Part shown: in pieces, positions 21,178 to 33,324 of the stretch
Layout of the letters: each line of letters starts with the position of its first letter
Numbering within the stretch: the first letter of the stretch is position 1
Assembly (NCBI GenBank): GCA_050084515.1
Contig: CM114274.1
Span: 25,792,001 to 25,856,000, forward strand
Source of the DNA: Blasia pusilla
Taxonomy: Eukaryota; Marchantiophyta; Marchantiopsida; Blasiales
Reading direction: 5' to 3'
DNA length: 64,000 nucleotides
Translations under genes and position numbers: made by a program
Notes under the pieces: model-generated
Seen by the model: the letters and a program-made list of their open reading frames with translations, nothing else
What the model was told of the DNA's origin: nothing
Database searches by the model: none

Positions 21178-21659
21178 TGTAAAAAATAAAGAGTAGTAAA
21201 AACGGCACACCCGGCCTAAAACTCCACTCCTCAATCTACATCGGCGTATCGAGCCTCGTCCACCCTGTGCTATCAAGGAATCCGGACGCTAGCACCCTAG
21301 TCCTATCTCACACACATACAAGAGAGGTGCTCCAACGGCGCAACATGAGAAAGATGGCTTAGGAAAGCCATATTCCTCTCTTATATAGGGTTGGGAAGAG
21401 CCAAAAGGCTCTTCCCCTAAAAATAGCCCTACCTTTGGTAACCTACGTGCACAGGTTACCAGGGGCGGGTGACCTAGTCAACAAGTCACCCAGTTGTAAA
21501 AGACCTCAACATGAAAGTTGTCAGAAACGACGTTCCTGAAACAATGGACCTATCCTCAACCTCATCCGCCACCGTGGGACAAAGTTACACTCAAGATAGT
21601 CCGCTGGCTCCTACGCCTTATCCACGATAGATCTCGGCCTATTGGCCACTCAGATGTGA
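21178..21659 (-). repeat. 5' LTR-like repeat of element A (right end)
   Basis: This 482-bp block matches 10,992-11,470 with well over 90% identity by eye, including the TATA box (21,380-21,388) and hairpin (21,393-21,416). On the - strand it ends in CA at 21,178. It lacks the 138-bp parts that flank the left copy, so it may be truncated where copia C3 resumes. Confidence 0.7.
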
Positions 21660-22290
21660 TAGACTCTTCTTGATCTGCGAGATTGTTGTTTATAGATGGA
21701 TGCCTCTAATATTGGAAGTAAGCTCTAACTTGTATCACTTCATTAAGTGTGTACTATTCTCGACCATGGATTGATAAATTTATTTGAATAGTCTAGGACC
21801 TCTCTTAATTATGTAATAGTACTTGGGGAATTTATCGATAATATCTGTTAATTTATAATCATATATCTTTCCCTCAATAGACATGTTGAGAAGGGCACCA
21901 AGTTGAGATGAAACATACCACGATTTGAGATCATAAAGAATAAAATCATAACGTGTAATCAGCTTCTAGATGATGGAATATAGCATTTACATCCCTTAGT
22001 TTCATCAATGTAGCAAATGAAGATACATTTCTAAAAAGGAATATGAACATAATAAATATAACCACACACTTTCAAAAATGAGAAATCAACTTTATTACAT
22101 GTCAAGTTGCAAGAGTCTTGTCATATACTCGTGCTTTTAGGGCATGGTTAATTATGAAGACTTCTTATGCTACATCCTCTACCTGATACATCTTGGGTAT
22201 ATTCTTCTCATTCAGCATAGCAATATGTTGATTCTTCAATTTAACCATCCTATTTGTTGCATGTGGAGCCATTGCAAATAGTTAATTTAA
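21660..22290 (-). pseudogene. Copia C3 fragment: integrase C-terminus
   Basis: It parallels C1 from about 2,415 to 3,080 ('tagatggatgcctctaa', 'tacatcttgggtatattcttctcattcagcatagc'). It continues the copia sequence interrupted at 10,853 by element A. Heavily mutated, with no usable frame. Confidence 0.7.
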
Positions 22291-22294
22291 TTTA

Positions 22295-23060
22295 TGATGA
22301 CCATACAAGCGGGGATCAGAGATCATGATCACAATTCCGAAGAAAGAATTTGGTGAGATCCACCAAAGTCAAAACCTAGACTAGTTAGTTGCAATACTAG
22401 AAATAACGATAGAAATAGCCATGGGACTAACGTTAGGCAAGATGTTCACGCGCCTTGAGAACAGCCTTAAGTAAGAAAGGTTCGTATCTAATCGTGGTGA
22501 TAAAGTGAAGGAAATCAAGGAGAGAGATCCTTGAGCTAAGCTCCAATTTAAGGGCAAGAAGCAAGGAATATGTCAGGTCTTTTAGGATAGATCGATGAGA
22601 TCTAGTAGAGCGCCTTTGTGAGTAGTGGAGGACAGACTCAATAGGTCAAGGATGACCTGCTAAGGCCCCGGGAAACTTGAGAGAGCACGTTTCCCCCTCG
22701 TTTCGGCTCATTTGGAGCCATATTGAGGAAGTTACTATTTTAGGTAAGTATCATTTTGAGTATATGATCAACTTTCTATTTTTTTGTAAGTGGCCCTTGA
22801 CCTCCTACATCAGTTCAAGAGCCAAGGAGGTGACTTGGGAGCATAGGTTACCATGGAGAGAGCTTGGGAGAGGGGAGGGATATACCTCAAAGAGAGAGAG
22901 TTTGAGAGCTCATTCTCTCTTTGTTGAACCTCTTGGCATGAGGCGGCGGAGCTATGGTCTTGCTTGCCTTGTGTGTGTAACCCAAGCCTCTCATTAGGAG
23001 AGTGGGTTTGGTTTGACATTGAGAGAGACATGTGAGAATTATGTTGTGAGAGAGATTGGA
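22295..23060 (+). repeat. Dispersed repeats R2 (partial) and R1 inserted in copia C3
   Basis: 22,310-22,450 resembles 23,760-23,900 (R2: 'gatccaccaaagtcaaaacctagactagttagttgc'). 22,565-23,030 is R1: its first part occurs inverted at 34,836-35,025 and its last part at 1-260. The join of R2-like and R1 sequence may mean both are parts of one larger LTR element. No protein is supported. Confidence 0.55.
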
Positions 23061-23065
23061 TCTTA

Positions 23066-23216
23066 TTTTACAAAGAGAGATATTTTGGTACTTCTTATCT
23101 CGTTGTTTGGATGCCATGAGTTAGCATGGGATCATACGTGTTTATGTGAGTGTTCGGTGACAGCGATGTATGTTGTGTAGCGATATGTATGCGCATGACA
23201 AATATCTGAGTAGTCA
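23066..23216 (+). repeat. LTR-like copy related to the end of element B
   Basis: 'agatattttggta' opens and 'tgcgcatgacaaatatct' closes the block, giving inverted ends. The middle shares 'ctcgttgtttggatgcca' and 'gttagcatgggatcat' with 10,530-10,590. It looks like a solo copy of that short LTR. Confidence 0.55.
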
Positions 23217-23339
23217 AGAGGGGAGAGATATAATGAGATTAATCACAAAATATGATGGGGAGCCAGACAACCATTCATTTGAGATAGATGTCTCAAAGGA
23301 ATTTATTTATTTTGAAGATCTTGGAGAACAAATTAGATT

Positions 23340-23720
23340 GGACTATCATCTTCTATAGCCACTCCAATGATGTTCAACTGATAAATAATGTATCTAATAT
23401 TCAAGACATAATCATTGATGCTTTGTGATCCTTTCTTCACTTCATTAATTATTATTTTAGTTGAAGTTTTATAGCCTTTGTAGATATTTGAGATAAATTT
23501 TCCAATGAATCCCAAGCCTCCTTTAGGATACCAATATCTTGAATATTACCAATAATTGATGAATTGATCGTTATTGAATTATAGCATATAATCTTTTTGG
23601 CGTCTTTATTATAGGTATGAACATTTTAGTCGATTAGATAACTTATAACAAGTTGCCATGGTTCTTGCCCCATGAGAAATTGCTTAAAGAAAAACTTCCA
23701 AAACTTTGTCCCAAATAGTT
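23340..23720 (-). pseudogene. Copia C3 fragment: gag centre
   Basis: The - strand open segment 23,333-23,515 reads 'INDYVLNIRYIIYQLNIIGV' and 'AIEDDS', equivalent to 'MSIKHIFGQLNSIGVTVEDD' of C1 gag. The upstream part to 23,720 keeps blocks such as 'ggttcttgccccatgagaaatt'. Confidence 0.7.
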
Positions 23721-23739
23721 AAGTCTTTGGCGCTCAATC

Positions 23740-24480
23740 TAGTAAAGACCCAAAAATAAATCATGATTGTTTGCTAAAGGAGGGGAGACCTTGGTCTGAT
23801 CCACCAAATTCAAAACCTAGACTAGCTAGTTGCCATACTAGCAAGGGCGACATAACCAACTATAGGACTAACACTAGTGGAGGCTAGCATGCTCCTTGAG
23901 GCTAAACTCACAAGAGAAAGGGCATAGCCAATTGTACGAATGAGGGCAAAGCAAGAAAGGTATGAAATCCTTAAGCCAATCTCTAAATCAAAGGCAAGTA
24001 GCGATGCGCACAAGAGAAGTTAAGAATGGCGAGATGCCATGAGACTAGTCACGAAAGATAAAGGCAAATACAAAAACCATGAGATTCCAAACAACGGGGC
24101 TCAAGATGGGCACTAGCCACGTGACACAAGAAAAGTAAGCTAAAGTTCCATAATGCATTTTGGAAGTTAAAATACGTAAAATCTGCCAGGAGACTCCCCA
24201 AAGCTATCTTGGGGCTTAACTAGTCAAACACAGGTCACTAATCGCTTCTGGGTTGTAGGCCAAACTAAAGGCCTAGTGGTAGAACATGGGGTTCAATTGG
24301 AAAACCCTAGAAGTAACTATAGGGGAGAACCCTCTCTCTCCATATCTTCTTAAGTCTTGGGAGGGATAAATCCTGTTTCGTCTTTGGCCGTGTTTCAAGT
24401 TTGAACTAATTAAAGAACCTTTCAAGACACACTGTAAGGAAACAACTTACACACTCTAATTTGAATGAGCAACTTAGGAA
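23740..24480 (+). repeat. Dispersed repeat R2, second copy, interrupting copia C3 gag
   Basis: It is the inverse of 5,930-6,695. It splits the gag of C3: copia sequence stops near 23,720 and resumes near 24,670. Boundaries are approximate and no target duplication was found. Confidence 0.5.
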
Positions 24481-24669
24481 TATTTTTCAAGGCTCAAGAA
24501 AGAGGCTTCTTAAGGAGACGGTCTACACATTGGGAGACTCGAAATCAATTAGCATTTGGCATCTACCTAGCTACCTATGTAACAAATGACTACCTACATC
24601 CTTGTAATTGAGATTTAATCTAAGACTTTTGCTCACAAATCTCAAGGTTTGAATCTATTCATGGATAAT

Positions 24670-25095
24670 TGAGGAGAAGTAAAGATTTAACTTTATCATG
24701 AGATTATAATTCTGCTTATCCATCTTCTCACATATAATGTTTGTTGAGGAATACTAAAAAAAAGGAAATTTTACTCATAAATAATAATTTCAAGCTTCGC
24801 ACTACTCCAATTGAAGCATATATTACTTTAATGAAGAGAACAATTTTTGCAATGAGAGAATGAATGGGGGCTAGTTGTTCTCCTTCTTAATTATAAAATC
24901 TATGTAACTCTAACTCTAGCCCTAACCGTAATATCTAGTTAAGTAAATTATGGTTAGCTAACCTCAATTAAGATAAATAATGCTTAAATGGATAGTCAAG
25001 ATCAAGCTTTCATACTTCATGTTAGTATCAAATATAAGAGTTTGCATGTTCAATAAAATTGAATATGAATCAATGTTCAATATCTCCTTGACATG
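24670..25095 (-). pseudogene. Copia C3 fragment: gag start, leader and 5' LTR
   Basis: 24,690-24,800 matches the start of C1 gag ('cttctcacatataatgtttgttgaggaatac'). 24,840-25,090 matches the C1 LTR ('ttgcaatgagagaatgaatgg', 'ggttagctaacctcaattaagataa', 'gaatcaatgttcaatatc'). This is the 5' end of the old element. Confidence 0.7.
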
Positions 25096-25099
25096 TTCA

Positions 25100-28000
25100 C
25101 ATGATCTATCAAGATAGGTGTATCTCCTTTGACTAACCTTGTAGTCATGATAGGGACGACCAACGCCCAAAACCCCAAGAGAATTATTCATGTAGTCATG
25201 ATTGTGGAGGAAAGTCGTAGACCTCCAAAACAAATAGGAAAGATATTTTGTTATGAAGCTAAGACCATTATCACTATCAAAAGTATTATGACAAAGAAGT
25301 TGCAAATGACCAAATGTACGTTGTAATTATAAAAGTATTGAAATAAGCCAAGTGATATAAGAACTCAAAGGTGAAATGACAAGAGTGAAGAAGATAGAAA
25401 GGACATCAAAGAAATATTGTGAGAGAATCTGATTTCAACTTGGGGATCCCTTAGATAAGCCAACACATAAAGCCATTTTGGATCTTTCAAAAGGGACTCA
25501 TCCAAGAACTTGAAAACACAATCTAGTCTTTAAAGCCAATTGAGACACCAAGAACTTGAATACCTTCAATATCTATAATAAGATCATGAGTAGGTAGCAT
25601 GAATATTGAGGAAGGGCATGAAGAAAATCATACTTGAGATTTACTAACATGGACTTGAAGATTTAAGATAGAAATTTTCTTCTTAAAATAGATATGAGCA
25701 AGAACCAATTCCTACTTATACCTATTTAGAAAAGAGGACCCGTAATATGGGTATCATAAGAAAATAGAAGGGAATAGGAAAGAAGAAAATTCTTGGGTTG
25801 AAGCTCAAAGGGCATTCAAATGTGCACTTGAAAAAAAATGGATCAACATGGGATCATTGTATTATGTGCCATATGTACGTTGGAGAATAATATATTCCCC
25901 AAAAGTACCATTGTAAGCATAGATAATAGGCACATCGTAGGCTTGCATAAAATGAGAAAAAGAATGGAATAAGACTCTCTAGTTGTCCACTTGCAAAGTA
26001 TAAATCCTCAAATATGTCTCTACGAGAAACTAAAATTAAATGTATTAGAAGCATTAATTAGAATCATTACCAAATCTCAATGAATATGAAGAAAGGATTC
26101 AATCCCATGAACCACTATTTCATAACCACTAGAGAGTGACTACTCCAAATTGATGTGGAAATAAGTAAGTGTTGTAGTGGGAGCAAAATTGCAAGGAAAA
26201 GCATTAACTAACTGAGTGTATTATAATATTTTTCCAATAGCCAAAGGGGGAACATCAAAAGGAGGCTTATTTGTAGCTAATACCTAACAAGTACCCAATA
26301 ACCTAGAAAAGAGTACAAAAGCTAATAATATGCTAAAATTTGTTCATACACTTGATAAAGGGAGATAAAGCAATTGTTGAGATGTGGAAAAACCATGCTT
26401 GATATCTTGCCTACTAAAAAGCTAGAGGATGTCATTGAAGGAAAAGTGGACAGCAACGTACGTCAAACTCAACGGTGTTTTTAATTGCCAACATATTTAT
26501 TTTTTTGGAATTTCTTTGAACTTATACAAGGGGAGTTAAAAATATTAAGTCGATATAAGCAAGGCCTTCCAAAAATGGGGAAAAAAGTTCAGACTTTGGT
26601 CGGAAGTTGCAAGGGGTGAAGAAATGCCCTCCCAAAAAAGTTGCAAGGGGCTATGCAATTCCAAAGAAAATATTAATAATAGAATCTCAAATAGAAGATA
26701 AAAATAATGATAATAGTATATTTTGGGCTTGTTTTCAATGATCCCCTCCAATTGATTTTAAGGGGAAGTTGTTACATTTAGGATCATTTATGGGGATTCA
26801 CTTGGATTATTTCACAAAGAAGCGTTTAATTTTTTTAGACCTATTAGTCCAAGTAGAAACCTGAAATTTCTTTACGACATTAATGATTTTTTTAAAATAG
26901 ATGTAAAATCGATTATTTATTTAGTAACCATGACTCGTGAATTCAACTATGCATATACCATATGGCATCTTGATGATCATGATAAATCTGTAGTTGATGA
27001 GCACATGAGAAGGATGGAAATTTTTTAATAAAATTCTTGGATTTAACAATCTGTAATTTTTTAATATATGCTAAAAACTTATGCTTCACATGTTTTTCTG
27101 GATATTTAAAAAAAAATTCATTAAGAAAGGGAGGGTCAAATAGGAAAAAAAAGTAGCCAAAAAAATCTTGAAGGGTATTTTTCTGTAGGTATATTTTAAT
27201 TAAATAGACTGAAAATAAGGAGGGTCAAATAGGGGCCTAGCCACACATTGTATATGGGGCATATGGATAGTGACATCCCCGAGCTAAAAAGTTAAGATGA
27301 ATTTTCCCAATGCTCGGGCTGCTTGTGAAAACTCATCTTCACTTGAATTACAACTTGCCTCAAATAATGCTATATTGAGGGAGTTTTTGTATTGAAGGCC
27401 ATCAAGGATTATAAAATACAAACGACAAATTTTTTAAATTCACAAGTAATAGAATGCTTGGAATATAATTGTAGATTAATTGCAATTCCCTTCTACTTTT
27501 ATGAGTCTAGAACTAGAAAAATACTCCCAAAGTAGAGTTTTTTCATATGCATTTTGCAAGTCATTTGTGAGTCCAAAGGGCCATTTATTTTCACACGTGT
27601 AGAACACTCACAAAGCAATGATTGCAACTCACTAGGTATTTGCAATGTATAAGTATAGGTGGTTACACTCGTGCCTATTCATCCTCGGGATAGTTAACCC
27701 AAGGTTAAGATCCCTTAACCACAGGTTCTGTTTGGATAAGAGAATAACTACTTTATTCTCTATACCGATCCTTACAAGCAAGAGACTCTAGTGGAATGGA
27801 AAACGTGCTCTATGCAGAGATGTAGGTATCAAGTTCGAGTGTGTTGAAGTGCAACTTGTTTTACATGAGCCCCTCTTGAATTATAACCCACTTGTAACTC
27901 ATATCGCACTAACCCGAGGATAAATAGATGGTAACTTTGTGAACATTTTGTAAGTACATACTCGTTGTTTGCAAGTTAATTTGCTCCTTTTAGAATTAAA

Positions 28001-28516
28001 ATACTAGTCATCAACTAAGACTAAGAAGTTCTAATTTATTCCAAAAGTACTCGTAAAGACCATCTATAATTGATATATTTTTAAATTGGCATGTGGGAAA
28101 CGATTCAATAATACACAAATAAATTAATTAAAAATAAAAACATCTTTAGGATAAAAAATAATTTAAAAAATTCATTGGTTACATCCTATATTATGAAAAT
28201 ATTTAGATACAAAAATTTCAGTTTGTACAACTAATGACTTGTGTTGTGTGGATGTTACGCACATAGTGTGCCATACAATTATATAATTGGTTGTGCACAT
28301 ATAATAGGTGAAGATGGATCTATCACCTTTACTTCTATATGTGGTTGGATAGATGTAGTGCTATAGACTCGTAGCATGTGATTGACTGCAAGAATTAATT
28401 TTTCCATCAAGATTAGACCATATGAAGAGTTTGGTCCACTATCCCTACAATTGTGCTCTAGGGCCTCTAATTGTGGACGCACTTCAAAATTCTCACTATC
28501 AACATCAAAGTCCACT

Positions 28517-28578
<62 letters not shown>

Positions 28579-30690
28579 ACATGTTCCAATTTCCGTCTCT
28601 AAATTGCACTACAACTAGATGTGCTATGATTCTTAGATGTTGGCATGACCAATGTTAACTCCTTTCGTTCCACATCATCCTTACGTATTGTTGTTACTAG
28701 CTTTTGCATAATTATTATCACTTAATGATGAGAATCCCAAGTTTCCAAATTATTCTTTCAACATGTTATCTAAGATATTCCCTCCATTACTGAACTTGCC
28801 TTGAATATATTGTGAGGATTTGATCCATCCACATGTCATACACTACATACATCTCTAGTATATACCCCTCACAATGTGAAAAAGGAACTTCTTCATCTTG
28901 GGTATTGCTAGAATTTCAACAAGATGAAAAATCCTTGTGGCCAAACATGTGTGGCCACAACACCACGATCTACCCACAAGAAAATTAAACTAAGTTGCAC
29001 CCTCTATCAATTATTGAAGCTAGCAACCACTCTAGGTTGGGGTTATGGGGTCTCACGTGAAGTACGAGCCTTATCCAATAATTAGAGGTACTAGTCATAC
29101 ATCCCCTAGTTAGATGGATTATTGACTCATTCAAATTCATTTGTCATTTCAAATATTGCTCAGTTTACAAAACGCACTTTATAGTAAGCGTATAATGCAA
29201 CCCTATTCACCAAAGTAGCATGCTATTATGCGAGTCCAAGATTATCCTTTGGATTGCCCAACCCTACGATAGCATAAGAGTTATATGCATCCCAAATCCG
29301 AACATCACATACTCTCAAATAGTGAAGTGATCTAGGTATGTTAGCTAGGTGGATCTAAAGGAGACAACGCAACCTAATTACCAACTATGCGAGCCGAATA
29401 CAATGGATGAACCTGCCCAACTCACACTTGGAAATTCAGTAGGAACTTCTATCATTTAGCCAGAGTTGAATCTAAAGGAGCTCATTCATTAGGTTCTGAT
29501 TAAGTTGACATTCAATGATAATTTAGAGATATAACAATGACTACATTAAGTAATTCTTTAACATTATATTTTAACTCATTTTCTCTTGATGTTGTCTATT
29601 TCTAGAATTTGTGACTTAGCTTGCAATGAGTCCTCTATATTTTGGTTATATACTAGAGAATGATCTCATTATATTTACTCTTTGCGTTCATTATATTTGA
29701 GCTTCACATATGAAAAACTTACTATGATGTTATATTTGAATATATACTTCATTGATCATGCTTGTCTACGTTGTCCAACATGTTTTATATTGTCACATGG
29801 ATCTCATCATATTTAGACACAAATATCTACTGCCTATCATGTGTTTGGCTCCTACAATCACTTCAATTACTAATACAATTGACACAAAATCTAGTGTAGA
29901 AATAAAATATAACTTTTGTTGTATACATGACATAAATATAAAGTAAATAACTCAACGAGTAAAGATATCATCAAATGTAGTCGTTAATTATGACTAATAC
30001 ATTCAAAATACTATCTGATTTTGTCATTATATATGACTAATCTAGTCGTTGACATAACTAAGTCAAACACCAAAATATTTGGTGCAGTAATATAATACGA
30101 ATGATATTGACATATAAATCACTAATATAGTGGAAAATGTGTCTGATGCAACAATTCTATATGATCTATCTAGTTATTTACGTAACTAAAACACTCACAA
30201 AATATCCCCGAAGTAATTAAATATAACTAACGTAGTCATGTACATGACTTATACAATCATTTAAAAAAACTTATTTAGTCATGCCTAGTAGCTTACATAA
30301 ATGTAGCTTCCATAAATTAGCATAACACAAACAACCATAAAAATGACTCACATGGTCATAAAATATGACTTATAGAATCATTTTCTATTCATGAGTCATT
30401 TCCACCACGTGACACGCGCACTTGATGACCTATTTATGTGTCATTATGGATGGGGGGGAGGGTAATTTCTAGAAAAAAAATTGTGAGTCAATTGCCATTT
30501 TTTTAGAAAGTACATGTTGTTGATAATGTGAGTACTCGTTTGCAAGTGATTTTTTAGAATGGTAGGTAATCATGCAAGTGCATGGACTTGCAAATCATAA
30601 GCGTGTTTGCAAGTGTTTGCAAGTGAATTCTAAGTGGGTTACTAGTATTTTTTGAGTTCCAAGATTTGCAAAATGGTAGATCAACTCATC
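25100..30690. other. AT-rich intergenic region without a recognisable gene
   Basis: Neither strand has an open frame with family-like features. Stops are dense and base composition is uniformly AT-rich. The only clear structure is the TC microsatellite. 29,960-30,420 has many scattered 'gactaat', 'agtcat' and 'gacttat' words, suggesting an old degraded repeat. Confidence 0.6.
28521..28574 (+). repeat. (TC)27 microsatellite
   Basis: An uninterrupted TC dinucleotide run of 54 bp. It creates artificial Ser-Leu open frames that are not genes. Confidence 0.97.
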
Positions 30691-30695
30691 CCATG

Positions 30696-31705
30696 CTCTT
30701 TGTCGTGACCCTCATAACCAAACGAGGCCAAGCGGAATATCCGAACTCTAGCGAGCTTACGCTAGGATGGTTTACGCTTTGGAGTTAGAGAAACATAAGT
30801 GCGAGATGCAAGCGCGGTGAGCGTTTCAAGTATTTCATGTGTTTATGGTTGCAACTAAGGAAACCAAATGCGGAACCCAGACTTAAGGAAGATGAGTCTC
30901 GGAAGGAGACGCAGCCAAGGGGTGAGAACCAGACTTGGGATGCGACTAGCGTTTGGAGTTTCAGACTGTACTTTTGACCATAACTTTTAGTCCCAATATT
31001 TTTTTGGGACAAGTAAGGAAGTGTTGGAAAGCTTATGTGGAGTTGGTTTCAACGCACCAAATATCTTGGCAAACGCTTAAGCAAAAGCCGAGATATGGGC
31101 CAAAACTGACTAGACGGGGAGTCGGGTTGAGGGCTAAAAAGAGAGGCCCGGGTGCTCCTTCCCAAAGGTAGGGGGACCCCAGGAATCCCCAGAAGTACTA
31201 GTAAGGGGGAAGGTCTCCAAGACTTCTTCGGACTTGAACCCCACTTTGGGTAACCATGGGGCGACTCAAGGGCACGGAACGGATCGAGAGTTTCTGCGTC
31301 GGGATTCGAAACCTGAACCAAGTCCAATAGAGTGGATTTCGGAGGTCCCTATTGGATTCCAACTTGCGAGTCATATTTTTGAGTCTTGATTTGGGGCTCA
31401 TATGAGGTCCATTGGATAGTTGGGACCGCTAGGTGCGCAAACGCCGTTTCAGGTGCCTAGACTAACCAGAAAGTGTGTCCCAAGTCTTGGAAGACTTGCC
31501 CGTGTTGGGAACCTAGGAATGAGGGAAGGTTGAGCTTGATGAGCTGCCGAGTCAAGGAATCGATGAGTTGGAAGGCCACTTGACCCAAGACAGACTAACA
31601 TGAGTGCGTTTGGATGTAGGTTGGCGATGAGTGCGTGTCGTACTGAACGTACGCTTCCGACACACTAAGATTGACGTTCGAGGGGAGCACGCGCACGACA
31701 CTCTT
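30696..31705 (+). mobile_element. Solo LTR of the 1-kb LTR family, with target duplication
   Basis: The LTR is 30,701-31,700, starting TGTCGTGACC and ending GCGCACGACA. It is flanked by perfect 5-bp repeats CTCTT (30,696-30,700 and 31,701-31,705). It matches 62,734-63,739 in the same orientation and 19,365-20,365 in the opposite one. It is a recombination product of a complete element. Confidence 0.92.
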
Positions 31706-31959
31706 GCTCCTTGAGGTATATCCTCTCTCCCCCCAATCCCTTTTCTTGGTGACCTATGCACATAGGTCACCTTCTCAATCCTAACCTATGATAGTAGGTC
31801 AAGGGGTAAAGATACGGATCTTCCATGAAATAGCAAGTTCTTCTAATGAACTTTAAATAAGTCTTAAAGGATCAGAAAATTACACTCATAGGTTACCCTT
31901 ATCCTCATCCATTTTTTCTTGACATGATGGGACCTACTTAAAGTCTCCCTAAATACGTC

Positions 31960-32280
31960 GTGTGGATACTCTTTGTTCTACAACAAAAGATATGACAACA
32001 AAGAGGATTTTACATCATTAGAACGCCTTGGATATTGCTACTAGAGGAAAGGTGATGTTCATCGATGAGATATGAGCTTTGATGTTGGAAATCTTGTATG
32101 ACTAAGACTAAAATACATCAATTACCTTCAAATATCTCTAGTGAGTTGTCATTTAGAAGTAAGGAATACTTTGGGATACTTGAAAGAATTAAGGAGTTCT
32201 CATACCGATTGAGATTGTTGTTACAAATGAGGAGAGTTCATGATATGTTCCATATATGTGAGCAAAATAAATCAATTTTT
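31960..32280 (+). pseudogene. Gypsy integrase C-terminal fragment
   Basis: The open segment 32,098-32,283 reads 'ELSFRSKEYFGILERIKEFS' and 'RLRLLLQMRRVHDMFHI'. This is the GPY/F-type tail of a plant chromovirus integrase, where family members typically show an 'FGPFEILERIG-AYRL-LP-VH-VFHVS' pattern. The sequence just before ('SRQKSYDNK') fits the same region. It is a different lineage from A and B. No rest of the element is visible. Confidence 0.6.
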
Positions 32281-33100
32281 TGACAATCAAGATCCGACTT
32301 CAAGAAGATTTTTATAACCTAACCCAAAGTTTGGTGGAGGTTTAGGAGAAGTTTGAAGTATATACATGAAACCAATGTATAGTCAAGAGAGGATGGAGAT
32401 TAGGAGGGATAGGTTAGGAGAGAATATGGGAACCTAAGAGTAATATCACATATGTAGTGGGACTTCTAAAATATCTTACACTATATTTTAGAAGTAGGAA
32501 ATATCGTGGAAGGTAGAAATTGTGATTTTTGTTTGCGCATAGCTTGAGTGTAGTAGCCTAGTTTATAGAATTTCCATTGGCCAATATTTTCCTTGGAATA
32601 ATAAATTAATAGCATATGGAAATTAGGATCATCTAGGAATTAAACATGTATTTTGTTATTGTCTTTGATAAGCTAGGAATGAGTTTTGAATGAGATGCAT
32701 ACGACTCGTGAATGTTGCATTTGTGAGATTAGGTGGTTGAGCTTGACACGATTTGCTAGCAAACATGAGATCTAAGTGTTATGAACTTAAAAATAAATGC
32801 AATACATTGGGATAAGGAAGGTGGCGACGACTTGGGTGTTTGGAGGGATAGAGAAGGCCAACAACAAAGACGGTGGGAAAATCGACCAGAAATCAACCCA
32901 AGGATTTATATGGTGTCTTTTTGGGGGGTGGGGAAATCAAGTTGTCGACTCAACTATGTAGGGGAGGATTACGAATAGCTAAGTCTTAGATGCATATACT
33001 AGTGGGAATTTAGGAATCGAATCATGATTCCATAAGATTGATACATACACATTGCTACACAATATACATCACTATTACTGAACATACAAAAATACACACG

Positions 33101-33324
33101 ATTATTGAAGATTGAATTACAGTCAAGCTCATGAGACATCTGAACTGCTATATTTGGTACTCACACAAAGTAGGGAAGCTTAATCTTGGTTATTCAATTA
33201 AGCGCGATTATCTTAACTAGGGTTAGTTAATCACAGTTAGTCTAACTCGAGCTTATGATTAAGATTAGGGTTAGGGTTTCTTGTACATATCCTATATAAT
33301 TTTATCCTACTGCAATTTTCCACA
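33101..33324 (+). repeat. 5' LTR of copia C2
   Basis: It matches the C1 LTR in reverse ('tattgaagattg', 'ctcatgagaca', 'agggaagcttaatcttggtt', 'actagggttagttaatca'). It is shorter than the C1 LTR because a central block is missing. It ends CA next to TGACATCAAAGC (33,325-33,336), a degenerate primer binding site. Confidence 0.75.

Larger units (their letters stand above)
10854..21659 (-). mobile_element. Ty3/gypsy element A encoding a DNA methyltransferase and a PHD finger
   Basis: Reading on the - strand: LTR-like repeat (21,659-21,178), leader (interrupted by a solo LTR), gag with two zinc knuckles, protease, C5-DNA methyltransferase, RT, RNase H, integrase, PHD finger, polypurine tract and LTR region (11,609-10,854). 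Coding pieces share one frame over long distances: knuckles, protease and the first half of the methyltransferase in one; methyltransferase second half and early RT in another; RT end to PHD back in the first. A single ancestral Gag-Pol of roughly 2,400 residues is therefore likely. It is inactivated by about ten stops and a few small indels. The insertion lies inside copia C3. Confidence 0.85.

Noticed and set aside
28382-28658. Two overlapping open frames with long Ser-Leu runs
   Set aside because: They are products of the TC microsatellite, which stays open in several frames.
29960-30420. Possible DNA transposon with repeated gactaat/agtcat words
   Set aside because: No clear terminal inverted repeats, target duplication or transposase could be found.
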